From Dryocola boscaweniae (GTDB taxonomy: Bacteria; Pseudomonadota; Gammaproteobacteria; Enterobacterales; Enterobacteriaceae), in NCBI RefSeq assembly GCF_025215095.1, contig NZ_JALHAP010000066.1:20937-84936 (forward strand): DNA of 64,000 nt, given 5' to 3'. Below the pieces are notes generated by a model. That model saw nothing but the letters and a program-made list of their open reading frames with translations. It was not told where the DNA came from and made no database searches. The first letter of the stretch is position 1, and the number at the start of each line of letters is the position of its first letter. The position numbers and the translations under genes are program-made. This document shows, piece by piece, positions 42,717 through 52,946 of this stretch.

Positions 42717-43505
42717 TTAGCCAACGAACTGTTGCAGAACCCGGCTACCGAAGTAGGCCAGGGTCAGGATCGCGGCGCCGGTGACGTTGAACCACACCAC
42801 GCGGCGGCCTCGCCAACCTTCATGATAGTGTCCCCACAGCAAAATGATGTAGACGAACCATGCGAGGATCGATAGCACGGCTTTGTCGACATTTTCCATG
42901 CTGAAGAGATTATGCATATAAAACAGGCCGGTAGTGAGCGTCAGCGTCAACAGCACCACGCCAACCTGGGTGATATGAAACATTTTGCGCTCGATAACCA
43001 TAAGCGGCGGCATTTCGGCGCTAAAGGCGAGTTTTTTGTTTTTGAGCTGGAAATCTATCCATGCCAGTTGCAGCGCGTAAAGCGCGGCGATAATCAGCGT
43101 GGCGTAGGCAAATAGCGCAAGGCCGATGTGAATCATCATGCCCGGCGTGGTTTCCAGGTGGGTGACGAATTCGTTAGGCACGAAAGTAGCAAAGGCGAGG
43201 TTAATTAACGCAAAGGCGTAGACAATCGGCAAAAGTAACCAGCCGCGGTTGCGTGAGGCGACAATCGTCATTACCGTACAGATCATCAGGCTGACCAGTG
43301 AGCCGACGTTCAGCAAGCTGAGATTCTGCCCGCCGTCATCCGCGAAAATGCGGGCTTCCAGCGCCAGCGCGTGGCTGACAAGCGCAATGATGGCCGATAA
43401 AATTGCTAAGCGGCGCCATGCGCTGTTCTTTCGAAGCAGGCCGGGGATGATCAGCGCGAGGCTGATGGAGTAGGCTACAAGCGCAAGGAGTGCGAAAACA
43501 GGCAT
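42717..43505 (-). CDS. ypjD: CcsA-like inner-membrane protein YpjD
   Basis: A 262-residue protein with about eight membrane helices, of the cytochrome c assembly (CcsA/CcmC-like) family. The Trp-rich end AWFVYIILLWGHYHEGWRGRRVVWFNVTG is typical, with His residues that bind haem in relatives. Function in enterobacteria is not established. Divergent from ffh. Confidence 0.92.
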   Translation of the reverse strand: MPVFALLALVAYSISLALIIPGLLRKNSAWRRLAILSAIIALVSHALALEARIFADDGGQNLSLLNVGSLVSLMICTVMTIVASRNRGWLLLPIVYAFALINLAFATFVPNEFVTHLETTPGMMIHIGLALFAYATLIIAALYALQLAWIDFQLKNKKLAFSAEMPPLMVIERKMFHITQVGVVLLTLTLTTGLFYMHNLFSMENVDKAVLSILAWFVYIILLWGHYHEGWRGRRVVWFNVTGAAILTLAYFGSRVLQQFVG

Positions 43506-43677
43506 ATAAAGTGTCGGTCAATTAGCCAGAGATGAAAAAAGGCAGTATAACGTTACCTGCCGCCTGCTCCAACTCTAACCGTTACATCACACGCCGGGCG
43601 GCTTCATGTTATAATCCGCCAAATTCTGTTTTGTGTCGCGTACTGCGGCCTTAAGTTACCACGTTAGGCAAAATACA

Positions 43678-45039
43678 ATGTTTGATAATTTAACTGACCG
43701 TCTGTCGCGTACCCTGCGCAATATCAGCGGCCGTGGGCGGCTGACTGAAGAAAATGTTAAAGAAACGCTGCGCGAAGTGCGTATGGCGCTGCTGGAAGCG
43801 GACGTTGCGCTGCCGGTAGTGCGCGATTTCATCAGCCGTGTAAAAGAAAAAGCGGTTGGTCACGAAGTTAACAAAAGCCTGACGCCGGGTCAGGAATTCG
43901 TCAAAATTGTTCGCGCTGAACTTGTTGCGGCGATGGGCGAAGAAAATGCCGTGCTGAACCTTGCCGCGCAGCCTCCTGCGGTCGTGCTGATGGCAGGCCT
44001 GCAGGGTGCGGGTAAAACCACAAGCGTGGGTAAGCTGGGTAAGTTCCTGCGCGAAAAGCACAAGAAAAAAGTGCTGGTTGTTTCTGCCGACGTTTATCGC
44101 CCGGCGGCAATCAAACAGTTGGAAACGCTTGCCGAGCAGGTTGGCGTCGAGTTCTTCCCGTCTGACGTAGGTCAAAAACCTGTCGATATCGTCAATGCCG
44201 CGCTGAAAGAAGCGAAGCTGAAATTCTTTGACGTGCTGCTGGTGGATACCGCCGGTCGTTTACACGTCGACGAAGCGATGATGGATGAAATCAAACAGGT
44301 TCATGCCGCGATTAATCCGGTTGAAACCCTGTTTGTGGTCGATGCCATGACCGGCCAGGATGCTGCGAATACCGCTAAAGCGTTTAACGAAGCGCTGCCG
44401 CTCACTGGCGTAGTGCTGACTAAAGTCGACGGCGACGCGCGCGGCGGTGCGGCTCTGTCTATTCGTCACATCACCGGCAAGCCGATCAAGTTCCTCGGCG
44501 TCGGCGAGAAAACCGAAGCGCTGGAGCCTTTCCATCCGGATCGTATTGCTTCCCGTATTCTGGGTATGGGCGACGTGCTGTCGCTTATCGAAGATATCGA
44601 AAGCAAAGTTGACCGCGCGCAGGCTGAAAAACTGGCCAGCAAGCTGAAGAAAGGCGATGGGTTCGATCTCAACGACTTCCTTGAGCAGCTCAAGCAGATG
44701 AAAAATATGGGCGGCATGGCGAGCATGATGAGCAAGCTGCCGGGCATGGGCCAACTGCCGGACAACGTCAAATCCCAGATGGACGACAAAGTTCTGGTGC
44801 GCATGGAGGCGATTATCAACTCCATGACGCTTAAAGAGCGCGCCTCTCCAGAAATCATTAAAGGTTCCCGTAAGCGCCGTATCGCGCAGGGTTCCGGCAT
44901 GCAGGTGCAGGACGTTAACCGTCTGCTTAAGCAGTTCGACGATATGCAGCGTATGATGAAGAAAATGAAAAAAGGCGGAATGGCGAAAATGATGCGCGGC
45001 ATGAAAGGTATGATGCCGCCAGGTTTCCCAGGCCGTTAA
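43678..45039 (+). CDS. ffh: Signal recognition particle protein Ffh
   Basis: A 453-residue SRP54 GTPase, the same length as in E. coli. The N domain starts MFDNLTDRLSRTLRN. The G domain has GLQGAGKTTSVGKL and DTAGRL and TKVDGDARGGAAL. The methionine-rich M domain (about 330-453) ends GMMPPGFPGR and binds signal peptides and 4.5S RNA. ATG 43678 matches E. coli; an upstream in-frame ATG at 43633 lies in the promoter region. Confidence 0.98.
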   Translation: MFDNLTDRLSRTLRNISGRGRLTEENVKETLREVRMALLEADVALPVVRDFISRVKEKAVGHEVNKSLTPGQEFVKIVRAELVAAMGEENAVLNLAAQPPAVVLMAGLQGAGKTTSVGKLGKFLREKHKKKVLVVSADVYRPAAIKQLETLAEQVGVEFFPSDVGQKPVDIVNAALKEAKLKFFDVLLVDTAGRLHVDEAMMDEIKQVHAAINPVETLFVVDAMTGQDAANTAKAFNEALPLTGVVLTKVDGDARGGAALSIRHITGKPIKFLGVGEKTEALEPFHPDRIASRILGMGDVLSLIEDIESKVDRAQAEKLASKLKKGDGFDLNDFLEQLKQMKNMGGMASMMSKLPGMGQLPDNVKSQMDDKVLVRMEAIINSMTLKERASPEIIKGSRKRRIAQGSGMQVQDVNRLLKQFDDMQRMMKKMKKGGMAKMMRGMKGMMPPGFPGR

Positions 45040-45088
45040 GCTCATTTAGATTGCTTTTTGCGCCCAAATGAGTAAAATTTTCGGGCTT

Positions 45089-45134
45089 TTAATATGACAC
45101 CGGGTTCCGTCCCTCGATGGAGCCCGGTGTTTTA
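45089..45134 (+). terminator. Hairpin between ffh and rpsP
   Basis: ACACCGGGTTCC pairs with GGAGCCCGGTGT across a short loop and is followed by TTTTATT, a likely terminator or attenuator at the start of the rpsP operon. Confidence 0.7.
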
Positions 45135-45152
45135 TTCACTAAAGAGGATGTT

Positions 45153-45401
45153 ATGGTAACTATTCGTTTAGCACGTCACGGCGCTAAAAAGCGTCCGTTC
45201 TACCAGGTTGTTGTTACTGACAGCCGTAATGCACGTAACGGTCGCTTCATTGAGCGCGTTGGTTTCTTCAACCCTATCGCTGGCGAAAAAGACGAGGCAA
45301 GCCGCCTGGATCTGGATCGTATCGAGCATTGGGTTGGCCTTGGCGCTACCGTTTCCGATCGCGTATCTACGCTGATCAAAGCAGCAAAAAAAGCAGCTTA
45401 A
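45153..45401 (+). CDS. rpsP: 30S ribosomal protein S16
   Basis: An 82-residue ribosomal protein, [20 protein letters not shown] and [12 protein letters not shown] being invariant. First gene of the rpsP-rimM-trmD-rplS operon; AAAGAGG precedes ATG 45153. The 110 bases upstream hold a GC-rich inverted pair (ACACCGGGTT and GAGCCCGGTGTT) that ends ffh transcription or leads the operon. Confidence 0.98.
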   Translation: MVTIRLARHGAKKRPFYQVVVTDSRNARNGRFIERVGFFNPIAGEKDEASRLDLDRIEHWVGLGATVSDRVSTLIKAAKKAA

Positions 45402-45419
45402 TCTGTCACGGTGGTCATG

Positions 45420-45968
45420 ATGAGCAATCAACTCTCCGCAAAGGCACCTGTTAACCCAATCGTGTTGGGCAAAATGGGCTCCTGCTACGGTATTCGTGGT
45501 TGGCTCAGAGTGTTTTCCTCCACCGAAGACGCCGAAAGCATTTTTGACTATCAGCCCTGGTTTATCCAGAAGGCGGGTCAGTGGCAGCAAGTACAGCTTG
45601 AGAGCTGGAAGCACCACAATCAGGATCTGATCATCAAGCTGAAAGGCGTTGACGATCGGGACGCCGCGAATCTGCTCACCAATTGTGAAATTGTGGTCGA
45701 TTCAACGCAACTGCCTCATCTCGAAGAGGGCGACTACTACTGGAAAGACCTTATGGGCTGCCAGGTAGTAACCACTCAGGGATATCAGCTCGGTAAAGTC
45801 ATCGACATGATGGAAACCGGCTCCAATGACGTACTCGTCATTAAGGCAAACCTGAAAGATGCATTTGGTATCAAGGAGCGGCTGGTTCCGTTCCTCGATG
45901 GGCAGGTTATCAAGAAAGTCGATCTCGCTACTCAAACGATTGAAGTAGATTGGGATCCTGGTTTCTAA
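45420..45968 (+). CDS. rimM: Ribosome maturation factor RimM
   Basis: A 182-residue protein, the E. coli length. It has [22 protein letters not shown] in the RimM barrel and [18 protein letters not shown] in the PRC barrel. It helps assemble the 30S head near S19. ATG 45420 corresponds to the E. coli start; ATG 45417 and GTG 45411 are close in-frame alternatives. Confidence 0.98.
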   Translation: MSNQLSAKAPVNPIVLGKMGSCYGIRGWLRVFSSTEDAESIFDYQPWFIQKAGQWQQVQLESWKHHNQDLIIKLKGVDDRDAANLLTNCEIVVDSTQLPHLEEGDYYWKDLMGCQVVTTQGYQLGKVIDMMETGSNDVLVIKANLKDAFGIKERLVPFLDGQVIKKVDLATQTIEVDWDPGF

Positions 45969-46012
45969 ACCTCCGGATAAACGGTAATTCAAAGGCGTGA
46001 TGGGGAAGGCTT

Positions 46013-46780
46013 GTGTTTATTGGTATTGTTAGCCTGTTTCCAGAGATGTTCCGCGCGATTACCGATTACGGGGTAACTGGCCGGGCAGTTAAAAATGGCC
46101 TGCTGAGCATCCAGAGCTGGAGTCCGCGTGACTTCGCTTATGACCGGCACCGTACCGTGGACGAAAGGCCTTACGGCGGCGGACCGGGTATGCTCATGAT
46201 GGTAAACCCGTTAAGGGAAGCCATCCACGCAGCGAAAGCGGCGGCAGGGGAAGGCGCAAAGGTAATCTATCTTTCACCTCAGGGACGCAAGCTTGATCAA
46301 GCAGGCGTCTGTGAACTGGCAACCAACGAGAAGTTAATTCTGGTTTGCGGCCGTTACGAGGGAATTGATGAGCGTGTGATCCAAACCGAAATTGACGAAG
46401 AATGGTCAATCGGCGATTACGTTCTCAGCGGTGGTGAGTTACCGGCAATGACGCTGATTGATTCCGTCTCACGGTTTATCCCGGGAGTTCTGGGCCATGA
46501 AGCTTCAGCAAGCGAAGATTCGTTTGCTGATGGATTGCTGGACTGTCCACACTATACTCGTCCTGAAGTGTTAGAAGGTATGGAAGTACCGGCGGTATTG
46601 CTGTCGGGGAACCATGCAGAGATTCGCCGCTGGCGCCTGAAACAGTCGCTGGGCCGCACCTGGCTTAGAAGACCTGAACTTCTGGAAAACCTGGCTCTGA
46701 CTGAAGAGCAAGCAAGGTTGCTGGCCGAGTTCCAACGGGAACACGTGCAACAGCAGCATAAACATGATGGGCAAGGTTAA
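46013..46780 (+). CDS. trmD: tRNA (guanine-N1)-methyltransferase TrmD
   Basis: A 255-residue SPOUT methyltransferase that makes m1G37. The trefoil knot region includes [14 protein letters not shown] and [17 protein letters not shown], and the C-terminus [13 protein letters not shown] matches E. coli. The start is GTG 46013 with GGGGAAGG upstream. Third gene of the ribosomal operon. Confidence 0.98.
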   Translation: MFIGIVSLFPEMFRAITDYGVTGRAVKNGLLSIQSWSPRDFAYDRHRTVDERPYGGGPGMLMMVNPLREAIHAAKAAAGEGAKVIYLSPQGRKLDQAGVCELATNEKLILVCGRYEGIDERVIQTEIDEEWSIGDYVLSGGELPAMTLIDSVSRFIPGVLGHEASASEDSFADGLLDCPHYTRPEVLEGMEVPAVLLSGNHAEIRRWRLKQSLGRTWLRRPELLENLALTEEQARLLAEFQREHVQQQHKHDGQG

Positions 46781-46820
46781 TACCGCCCAATACATCAGTT
46801 TACCCAGGATAAGAGATTAA

Positions 46821-47171
<351 letters not shown>

Positions 47172-47209
47172 GATTTCGCTAACGCGACATCCAAAAGTTA
47201 AAGTGAAAC

Positions 47210-47240
47210 AAGGGGTTAGCGATGAGCTAACCCCTTTTTT
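47210..47240 (+). terminator. Terminator of the rpsP-rplS operon
   Basis: AAGGGGTTAGC and GCTAACCCCTT pair around GATGA and a T-run follows. Confidence 0.95.
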
Positions 47241-47313
47241 ATAGCCAGGCTACGTACTGCCTGTTCAAAGTCTTATTGCGAAGTCGGGTAAAGGATTATA
47301 CACCGCCTGAGCT

Positions 47314-48324
47314 TTACTCTTTTGGCGGAAACTTCGTCTTGTTCAGATCGCTTTCAAGATCGTTTTTATCCACTTCAACTTCCTGACGGCGAACCGTATC
47401 TTTAACCGTTTCGGTACGTTCCGTAGTTTCAGTGCGCAGGCCCACCTCTTCACGAACATGAGCGGTTTTATTCACCGTAGGCACTTCATGCGACTCTTCA
47501 ACTTCAAGCGTCTTTTCTGACCAGTCTACATCGTTAAGATAGGCTGGCTCGCTGATGGCTGAACGGAATACGTCAGCATGCTGTTCGGTAAGTGAGATAT
47601 CTTCCGCCACTTCATCTTCAACCGTATAACGGCGCAGGCGGACTTTACCGTCGCTGACCCGACGCTTGCCCACGTCAATTTGCTCTTCGGCAAGCTTCAG
47701 AGTTTCGCGGTTATCACCTTCCCCGTAAGCCGGGTTGGCCTGTATATCTTCTGGTTCTGTTCGACGTCCTGCGATATCCTCAGAGGCGGTACGTCCGCTG
47801 ACATAGTCAGCATCGCCGGGAAGCGTTTTGGCTACGACCTCATCATCCCTTACGTCTTCATCTCTTAAACTTACGTCTTCATTCCTTAAAGCAGGATCGG
47901 TAAGATCCTGACCGACGGTACGGGAACCTATATCGTCAGTTTCACCAGAGAAGTTTTTGCCGTAAATATCATCGCCTACGCGGTTGTCAGATGCATAGCT
48001 ACTGGATGAGGCATAATCACTCGCACAGCTATCAAGCAGTGCTTCGACTCGGTCTGCATCATCTTTATCAACGCGTGCAATCAGCAGTACACCGCCGACC
48101 TGAATGGCTTTGTTGTACTCTGCCGCATAATCATCATCGACATCATCGCCAAACAGACGCTGCCAAAAGCTGGGATGACGAATTTCTTTATCTTCAACGC
48201 GTAACCTATCGCCCGAAATAATGTCGATATCATCGCCTGAAACGCCTTCCGCAATGAGTTTCTCTTTAGCGACTTGTGCTTGCTGAGGTTGGGTGAAAGC
48301 CGTAACAATTTTTTCGTGTGCCAT
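47314..48324 (-). CDS. YsnF/DUF2382-domain stress-type protein
   Basis: A 336-residue, very acidic and hydrophilic protein. The first 100 residues form a general-stress-protein 17M-like domain (KIVTAFTQPQQAQVAKEKLIAEGVSGDDIDII). The C-terminal 120 (about 205-320) are DUF2382, with LKLAEEQIDVGKRRVSDGKVRLRRYTVE and KTAHVREEVGLRTET. A low-complexity Asp/Arg/Ser linker joins them. The biochemical role is unknown; related genes are stress-induced in Bacillus and others. E. coli lacks it at this place, so it is a local acquisition. Confidence 0.8.
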   Translation of the reverse strand: MAHEKIVTAFTQPQQAQVAKEKLIAEGVSGDDIDIISGDRLRVEDKEIRHPSFWQRLFGDDVDDDYAAEYNKAIQVGGVLLIARVDKDDADRVEALLDSCASDYASSSSYASDNRVGDDIYGKNFSGETDDIGSRTVGQDLTDPALRNEDVSLRDEDVRDDEVVAKTLPGDADYVSGRTASEDIAGRRTEPEDIQANPAYGEGDNRETLKLAEEQIDVGKRRVSDGKVRLRRYTVEDEVAEDISLTEQHADVFRSAISEPAYLNDVDWSEKTLEVEESHEVPTVNKTAHVREEVGLRTETTERTETVKDTVRRQEVEVDKNDLESDLNKTKFPPKE

Positions 48325-48358
48325 ATCTGATGTTCCTCATGATAAGCCTTAAACGGGA

Positions 48359-48766
48359 TTATTCGTCTTCCGTAGAAATGTTAATTTCCTGAGAGCGCAA
48401 AATAATATTTTCCTGATAAGTCTCCTGACTAACTTTTTTAATAATATGTATTTCTTCCTTGAGAACGTAATGTTTAATTATTTCAATACGCTCTTCAATT
48501 ACAGGGATTATTGTTACTTCACCTTCCTGGCGTGTTTGTGGGATATTTCCTGGTTCCAGCGCTTCATTTTTTGACAGACGTTTAATTAATACATTTTCAC
48601 GCGTCAAATCAGTCTCAATAAGCTTCCCTGTGGTACGAGTGGTGCGTCTGATGCTGACACGGCGGTCAACAACTTTCTTTGTGCCTACTTCTACATGCTC
48701 CTCCGCAAGGGGAACTGAGTTTTTTGTATCAGACATCTCACCTTTAGTGCCGCTGTTCTTCGACAT
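48359..48766 (-). CDS. Short DUF2382-domain protein
   Basis: A 135-residue companion of the preceding gene with one DUF2382 domain (VPLAEEHVEVGTKKVVDRRVSIRRTTRT, and RIEIIKHYVLKEEIHIIKK). ATG at residue 11 (MSDTKNS) is an alternative start. The 34-base gap to the longer gene suggests an operon. Function unknown. Confidence 0.75.
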   Translation of the reverse strand: MSKNSGTKGEMSDTKNSVPLAEEHVEVGTKKVVDRRVSIRRTTRTTGKLIETDLTRENVLIKRLSKNEALEPGNIPQTRQEGEVTIIPVIEERIEIIKHYVLKEEIHIIKKVSQETYQENIILRSQEINISTEDE

Positions 48767-49100
48767 GATTTGCCCTGTGTTTTGTTATTAAATAAATTCA
48801 TAATAAATAACTAACGGTTGTTTTATTTTTTATTGAGATATTTATCAGCCACCTGTTAAGCATAGAACAAAAAAGAGCAAGGCCTGAATTTTAGTAGAGT
48901 AAATTGTTAAAGAGAGTGAATGACGTTGACAATAAAGGAAGATTTTAAAGTGTTCTTAAATATATATGTTGGAAATGATTGTGATGGAGAATTTTACCGC
49001 CTGGCTTGCCTGTAGCTATCAATGATATTAAGCGATGCGGGATTATCCACATGATTCGCCATATATTTTTGCGAAAATATAATCAATTCCTTTCTGTTTG
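48767..49100. other. Intergenic region upstream of the DUF2382 pair
   Basis: About 330 AT-rich bases between the DUF2382 pair and yfiL, both leftward. It should contain the promoter of the DUF2382 genes. I see no gene or strong hairpin. Confidence 0.5.
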
Positions 49101-49475
49101 CTAGCGCATAGTGCCATCACGCATGCCCGCATCAATACCTTTTTGCCATGCTGACTGAAGAGAGGTGGCGGCAGGCACTGTTTCACAACTGGCAGGGAAA
49201 CGCTTACCGCTCAGTCCCAGCAGATAAAGAAAATCGCTATCACAGATACGATCCTGACCTCTGGCATAGCCTTTTAGCCACGCCTTTCTGTCGACTTTGT
49301 CGTCATTGTGCAGGTGTGCGAGCACCAGATTGCTTCTGAGAGGTTGGCCGGCCATAGCATCTTCCCAGCCTGCGTGATACCAGTCGGTTGGGGCAGGAGT
49401 AGGAGCGTGGGTATAGGGATCGACATAGCAGCCGGATAAACATAGAACCAGCAAAACAGAATAAAAGCGCGGCAT
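49101..49475 (-). CDS. yfiL: YfiL-like DUF2799 lipoprotein
   Basis: A 124-residue lipoprotein: lipobox LCLSGC (Cys16), then WYHAGWEDAMAGQPL and AWLKGYARGQDRICDSDFLYLLGLSG, the DUF2799 pattern. E. coli yfiL (121 residues) lies at the same place upstream of aroF on the opposite strand. Function unknown. Confidence 0.8.
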   Translation of the reverse strand: MPRFYSVLLVLCLSGCYVDPYTHAPTPAPTDWYHAGWEDAMAGQPLRSNLVLAHLHNDDKVDRKAWLKGYARGQDRICDSDFLYLLGLSGKRFPASCETVPAATSLQSAWQKGIDAGMRDGTMR

Positions 49476-49651
49476 GAAGGGATCCTTAAGCAGACGGTAT
49501 GTTGATAATAGAAGTGAGTGAATGATTTAGCCGCTTCGGTGGCAAACATTTGCATGCCTGGTCACCTTATGAGCGTAACTATGCAAGGTGTAATAATTTA
49601 TTTACGATTCCAGGGTTGCATGCCGCTATAAAAGCCAATTATTTTTGCTTG

Positions 49652-49669
49652 TGTAACGTTTTGTTTACG
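49652..49669 (+). promoter_or_regulatory. TyrR box upstream of aroF
   Basis: TGTAAC, six bases, TTTACG: a good match to the TyrR consensus TGTAAA-N6-TTTACA, placed 93 bases before the aroF start. A plausible promoter follows: TTGCAA (49679-49684), 16 bases, TAAGGT (49701-49706). TyrR with tyrosine represses aroF-tyrA in E. coli. Confidence 0.75.
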
Positions 49670-49761
49670 TAAAATGGATTGCAATCTTTACTGTTCATGA
49701 TAAGGTATCAACGCTTCACTGAAAAACCACTATCGCAAACGAGCTAAACAGGACCGCCATC

Positions 49762-50832
49762 ATGCAAAAAGACGCGCTGAATAACGTTCATATTTCTGAC
49801 GAACAGGTATTGATCACTCCGGATCAACTTAAAGCTGAGTTCCCTCTCACTGCCGCCCAAATTGCGCAGGTCGAGCAATCTCGCCAGACGATTTCCAATA
49901 TTATCGCTGGCCGCGATCCTCGTCTGTTGGTGGTTTGTGGACCTTGCTCGATCCACGATCCGGAAGCTGCGATTGAATATGCTCGTCGTTTTAAAGAACT
50001 TTCTGAACAAGTCAGCGATAGTCTGTACCTCGTGATGCGCGTCTATTTTGAAAAACCACGTACTACCGTGGGTTGGAAAGGGCTGATTAACGATCCGCAC
50101 ATGGATGGCTCGTTTGATGTGGAAGCTGGGCTGAAAATTGCGCGTAACCTGCTGGTAGAACTGGTCAGCATGGGGCTGCCGTTGGCTACGGAAGCGCTTG
50201 ACCCGAATAGCCCGCAATACCTGGGCGATCTGTTTAGCTGGTCGGCGATTGGCGCGCGGACCACCGAGTCCCAGACTCACCGTGAAATGGCTTCTGGCCT
50301 CTCTATGCCGGTCGGCTTTAAAAACGGTACCGACGGTAGCCTTGGCACAGCAATTAACGCTATGCGCGCTGCTGCTATGCCGCATCGTTTTGTTGGCATT
50401 AATCAGGCCGGTCAGGTTTGCCTGCTGCAAACTCAGGGTAACCCGGATGGCCATGTCATTCTACGCGGCGGTAAAGCGCCAAACTACAGCCCGGCAGACG
50501 TTGCCCAGTGCGAAAAAGAGATGGAACAGGCGGGACTGCGTCCGGCCTTGATGATAGATTGCAGCCATGGCAATTCAAATAAAGACTACCGCCGTCAGCC
50601 GGGCGTGGCTGAATCCGCCGTCGCCCAGATTAAAGATGGTAACCGTTCAATTATTGGCCTGATGATTGAAAGTAATATCCATGAAGGTAATCAATCTTCA
50701 GAGCAGCCGCGCAGCGAAATGAAATATGGCGTTTCCGTGACCGATGCCTGCATTAACTGGGAAACCACGGAAAGCCTGCTGCGTGAGATCCATAAAGATC
50801 TGAACGGTACGCTTGCGGCGCGTCTCGCATAA
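49762..50832 (+). CDS. aroF: Tyrosine-sensitive DAHP synthase
   Basis: A 356-residue class I DAHP synthase (E. coli AroF 356), joining phosphoenolpyruvate and erythrose 4-phosphate in the first step of the shikimate pathway. Motifs: [30 protein letters not shown] and [16 protein letters not shown]. It is the AroF rather than AroG or AroH isoenzyme by linkage to tyrA and a TyrR box. The 11-base gap to tyrA confirms an operon. Confidence 0.98.
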   Translation: MQKDALNNVHISDEQVLITPDQLKAEFPLTAAQIAQVEQSRQTISNIIAGRDPRLLVVCGPCSIHDPEAAIEYARRFKELSEQVSDSLYLVMRVYFEKPRTTVGWKGLINDPHMDGSFDVEAGLKIARNLLVELVSMGLPLATEALDPNSPQYLGDLFSWSAIGARTTESQTHREMASGLSMPVGFKNGTDGSLGTAINAMRAAAMPHRFVGINQAGQVCLLQTQGNPDGHVILRGGKAPNYSPADVAQCEKEMEQAGLRPALMIDCSHGNSNKDYRRQPGVAESAVAQIKDGNRSIIGLMIESNIHEGNQSSEQPRSEMKYGVSVTDACINWETTESLLREIHKDLNGTLAARLA

Positions 50833-50843
50833 GAGGTTTTACT

Positions 50844-51965
50844 ATGGCTGCTGAATTGACCGCGTTACGCGATCAAATCGACGAAGTGGACAAGGCGTTG
50901 CTGGATCTTCTGGCACGCCGCCTGGAACTGGTAGCGGAAGTTGGCGAAGTTAAAAGCCGCTACGGTTTACCTATTTATGTTCCCGAGCGTGAAGCGACAA
51001 TGCTGGCATCTCGCCGTAAAGAAGCCGAAGCGCTCGGGGTGCCTCCCGATCTCATTGAGGATGTGCTGCGTCGCGTGATGCGCGAATCCTATTCCAGCGA
51101 GAACGATAAAGGCTTCAAAACGCTTTATCCGGCCCTGAGGCCAGTGGTGATTGTCGGCGGTGGCGGCCAGATGGGGCGTTTGTTCGAAAAGATGCTCACT
51201 TTATCCGGTTACCAGGTGCGAATCCTTGAGAAAGAAGATTGGCCGCAGGCTTCTGAAATTATGGCCGATGCGGGAATGGTTATCGTCAGCGTGCCTATTC
51301 ATCTTACCGAGCAGGTTATCGCCCAACTGCCGCCGTTGCCAGACGATTGCGTGCTTGTCGATCTCGCATCGGTTAAGAACGGGCCATTGCAGGCTATGCT
51401 AGCCGCGCACAAAGGGCCGGTATTGGGTTTGCACCCGATGTTTGGGCCAGACAGCGGCAGCCTGGCAAAGCAGGTCGTGGTGTACTGCGACGGACGCCTG
51501 CCGGAATCTTACCAGTGGTTCCTGGAGCAGATTCAGGTCTGGGGGGCTCGCCTGCATCGTTCAAGCGCCGTCGAGCACGATCAAAACATGGCATTTATTC
51601 AGGCGCTGCGCCACTTTGCCACGTTCGCTTACGGTCTGCATCTGGCAGAAGAGAATGTTAATCTGGAACAGTTGCTGGCGCTTTCCTCACCGATATACCG
51701 GCTGGAACTGGCTATGGTCGGCCGTCTGTTTGCCCAGGATCCGCAGCTCTACGCCGACATCATCATGTCGTCTGAAAGCAATCTGGCGCTGATCAAACGC
51801 TACTACAAGCGATTCGGCGAGGCGATTGGCCTGCTTGAACATGGTGACAAACAGGCATTCATCGACAGCTTCCGCAAAGTTGAGCATTGGTTTGGCGATT
51901 ATGCCCAGCGCTTCCAGAGCGAGAGCCGTACTTTATTACGGCAGGCGAATGATAGCCGTCAGTAA
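50844..51965 (+). CDS. tyrA: Chorismate mutase / prephenate dehydrogenase
   Basis: A 373-residue bifunctional enzyme, the E. coli length. The first 90 residues are the AroQ chorismate mutase ([37 protein letters not shown]). The dehydrogenase begins at about 100 with the NAD-binding [17 protein letters not shown] and includes [10 protein letters not shown]. It leads to tyrosine and is feedback-inhibited by it. Confidence 0.98.
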   Translation: MAAELTALRDQIDEVDKALLDLLARRLELVAEVGEVKSRYGLPIYVPEREATMLASRRKEAEALGVPPDLIEDVLRRVMRESYSSENDKGFKTLYPALRPVVIVGGGGQMGRLFEKMLTLSGYQVRILEKEDWPQASEIMADAGMVIVSVPIHLTEQVIAQLPPLPDDCVLVDLASVKNGPLQAMLAAHKGPVLGLHPMFGPDSGSLAKQVVVYCDGRLPESYQWFLEQIQVWGARLHRSSAVEHDQNMAFIQALRHFATFAYGLHLAEENVNLEQLLALSSPIYRLELAMVGRLFAQDPQLYADIIMSSESNLALIKRYYKRFGEAIGLLEHGDKQAFIDSFRKVEHWFGDYAQRFQSESRTLLRQANDSRQ

Positions 51966-51986
51966 CCGTAAAAAGGTTTTATAATC

Positions 51987-52019
51987 AAAGCCAGTGGGAA
52001 AGCCCGCTGGCTTTTTTTT
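51987..52019 (+). terminator. Terminator of the aroF-tyrA operon
   Basis: AGCCAGTGGG pairs with CCCGCTGGCT (one G-U) around AAAG and is followed by seven or more Ts. Confidence 0.93.
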
Positions 52020-52038
52020 GCGATTAAGGATACCTGAG

Positions 52039-52914
52039 ATGGCACAGCCGCAAGTCCTGTTTGAATACACCGGTCACTTACCCGAATGCCCTGTGTGGTG
52101 CGCAGAGGAAGAAAGCCTTTACTGGACTGATATCCTCGAAAATGAAATTCATCGCTATCACACGGTGAGCGGCAAGCATGACGTTATTCAGTTTTCCGAA
52201 GAGGTGGGATGTTTCGCATTTCGTGAGAACGGCGGTTTTATCGTGGCGTTGCGCAGCGGGATTTACCTGACTAATCGAACGGGTCTTATCACGCAAAAAA
52301 TTTGTGACAATCCAAATAATCCAGAGCTTGCTCGTTTTAACGATGGTGGCACCGATCGTGACGGACGTTTTTATGCGGGAACCTTCTGGGGGCCGGGAGA
52401 TTATAACGGCGCTTTGCTTTGCCGCGTGGATAACGACTTAACTCCGCATGTTATTCAACACGACATTCATGGCGCGAATGGTCTGGCGTTTAGCGAAGAC
52501 AAAAAGTGGATGTACACATCAGACACGCCTAACAGCGTGATTTATCGCACGCCGCTGGATGAGCAGGGCGAGCCCGGCGTAAGGCAGGTATTCAAGCGTT
52601 TTGCCGTGGGGGAGGGCATTCCTGATGGCGCAGCCCTGGACGTTGAAGGCTGCTACTGGACGGCATTATTCGACGGCTATCGTATCGCGAGACTGTCGCC
52701 CGAAGGCGAAACCCTTGAAGAATACAGATTCCCGGTACGCTGCCCGACCATGGTCTGCTTCGGGGGTGACGATATGAAAACGCTGTTTATCACCACCACG
52801 CGAGAAAATATGGATGAAGCTGAAATCGCGGAACGTCCGCTTTCGGGCGCTATTTTTACGCTTCGGGTCGATGTTGCAGGCCTGCCAAAGCTGAAGTTTA
52901 AAGAAAGCCAGTAA
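52039..52914 (+). CDS. SMP-30/gluconolactonase family protein
   Basis: A 291-residue six-bladed beta-propeller. Motifs: ECPVWCAEEESLYWTDI (first metal-binding Glu), RFNDGGTDRDGRFYAGT (Asn/Asp ligands), ANGLAFSEDKKWMYTSDT and PDGAALDVEGCYWTA. The family hydrolyses sugar lactones using a divalent metal. ATG 52039 follows AGGATACC. It lies between tyrA and pheA, which are neighbours in E. coli, so it was inserted or is a lineage trait. Substrate unknown. Confidence 0.88.
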   Translation: MAQPQVLFEYTGHLPECPVWCAEEESLYWTDILENEIHRYHTVSGKHDVIQFSEEVGCFAFRENGGFIVALRSGIYLTNRTGLITQKICDNPNNPELARFNDGGTDRDGRFYAGTFWGPGDYNGALLCRVDNDLTPHVIQHDIHGANGLAFSEDKKWMYTSDTPNSVIYRTPLDEQGEPGVRQVFKRFAVGEGIPDGAALDVEGCYWTALFDGYRIARLSPEGETLEEYRFPVRCPTMVCFGGDDMKTLFITTTRENMDEAEIAERPLSGAIFTLRVDVAGLPKLKFKESQ

Positions 52915-52946
52915 GCCAGTCTGACGCAGGCTTACTGGGGTCAGCG

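Noticed and set aside
44260..45045. Minus-strand open frame opposite ffh
   Set aside because: His/Phe-rich antisense translation of a conserved gene, not a separate gene.
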